DNA of 40,581 nucleotides from an uncultured Ectothiorhodospiraceae bacterium. GTDB lineage: Bacteria > Pseudomonadota > Gammaproteobacteria > S012-40. Numbering within the stretch: position 1 is the first letter of the stretch; the number at the start of each line of letters is the position of its first letter. Shown here piece by piece: positions 40,208 through 40,581 of the stretch. Both the position numbers and the translations under genes were made by a program. The stretch is taken from the NCBI GenBank assembly GCA_945787125.1, contig CALZHW010000015.1, forward strand, positions 1 through 40,581. Direction: 5' to 3'. Below the pieces are notes generated by a model. The model did not search any database, had not been told where the DNA came from, and worked only from the letters and a program-made list of their open reading frames with translations.

Positions 40208-40581
40208 CTATCGTCCAACCGTTCCACCTAATAACCTCCAATGAGCAAACAACCACTTTTGCTTGCCCGCTATGCGGGCTAACCATTGTGCTGCTCGTCG
40301 CCGATGGCCTCTCAGGCGTTTGTATTTCCGCGTTGCCCATTGGGCTAAACGACGATCTAGGCTGCGTAACGTTGGATACATTGCTGATTTGTAGTAGCGT
40401 CCGTAGTAATTGATCCAACCCTGGATTTTTGAATTAAACATCCTTGCCAGATCCTCTAGATTCTTATCACTACGAAGGTGCAGCTTCCATCGGCGCATCT
40501 CTTGCCGAATGGCTTTTGCCGCTTTGGGGCTGATCGCTGGACTAAAGTTAATGAAGTGTTTTCCATACCGGTTCTTTGATC
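40208..40581 (-). CDS. ltrA: Group II intron B reverse transcriptase/maturase, C-terminal part (cut by window edge)
   Basis: 124 codons are open from the edge: KNRYGKHFINFSPAIS, KAIRQEMRRWKLHLRSDKNLEDLARMFN, then the maturase domain SKIQGWINYYGRYYKSAMYP, LRSLDRRLAQWATRKYKRLRGHRRRAAQWLARI, LFAHWRLL and stop. This is the C-terminus of RTs lacking an HNH endonuclease, a different lineage from intron A. The domain shown is undamaged; the RT palm lies outside the window, so activity cannot be judged. Its RNA domain V follows at once. Confidence 0.9.
   Translation of the reverse strand, partial: SKNRYGKHFINFSPAISPKAAKAIRQEMRRWKLHLRSDKNLEDLARMFNSKIQGWINYYGRYYKSAMYPTLRSLDRRLAQWATRKYKRLRGHRRRAAQWLARIAGKQKWLFAHWRLLGGTVGR

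Larger units (their letters stand above)
40136..40581 (-). mobile_element. Group II intron B, 3' part (cut by window edge), inserted in intron A
   Basis: 3' terminus CTACTCGAC ends at 40136 on the minus strand; domain VI (GCCTGAGGG...CCCTTGGGC) and domain V precede it. It sits inside the RT gene of intron A. Same orientation as intron A. Confidence 0.82.

Overview
The window looks like chromosomal accessory DNA from a free-living, probably aquatic gammaproteobacterium. The reasons are the many lipoproteins and Sec-exported proteins, an RND/MFP/TolC tripartite pump, multihaem cytochrome chemistry, an ECF sigma/cupin anti-sigma pair, and a high load of REP-associated (RAYT) transposase copies and remnants. 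Base composition is uneven: AT-rich around the NPC-repeat and defence genes, clearly more GC-rich in the RND operon. I cannot name the genus from sequence alone. No tRNA, rRNA or CRISPR array was seen.

Layout. 1-6237: edge of a RAYT gene, a large lipoprotein with a possible Cys-His-Asp papain/transglutaminase-like core, a divergent VOC-protein/LysR pair, a methyltransferase-like protein, and a complete RAYT element (5441-6237, imperfect terminal inverted repeats) with a broken-off 3' copy beside it. 6588-9220: an RsbQ/KAI2-like alpha/beta hydrolase in an operon with a triple-PAS histidine kinase, both starting with TTG. 9520-13690: the decayed copy of a duplicated block (MBL hydrolase + NPC-repeat protein), split by about 2.7 kb carrying a RAYT pseudogene, a lipoprotein and a secreted acidic protein. 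13807-19450: ECF sigma and cupin anti-sigma, RTX-repeat protein, YVTN beta-propeller, double-CDGSH protein, a truncated MBL protein and a transposase scrap.

19631-24721 is the most original part. It holds the intact copy of the duplicated block (exported MBL hydrolase, then a membrane protein with 15 Asn-Pro-Cys motifs), a divergent secreted 101-residue protein that is almost all NPCNPC decapeptides (12 Cys), and a five-haem cytochrome c fused to a thioredoxin domain. I infer an envelope thiol/metal/redox system, function unknown. 25757-33292: an outer-membrane beta-barrel protein followed by an efflux operon whose first gene fuses an ABC-type periplasmic binding domain to TolC. 33413-35850: an exported CnaB-like protein, then wreckage (RAYT pseudogene, ALDH7 3' fragment).

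36133-40581: a complete ISKra4-family IS with 37-bp TIRs, a single-gene Shedu-like (DUF4263) antiphage nuclease candidate, a small acidic protein, and at the right edge two nested group II introns. One intron, with a CGC-type domain V as in group IIC, ends 9 nt after the small gene; a second intron with an AGC-type domain V has jumped into the reverse-transcriptase gene of the first, next to where its YADD motif should be.
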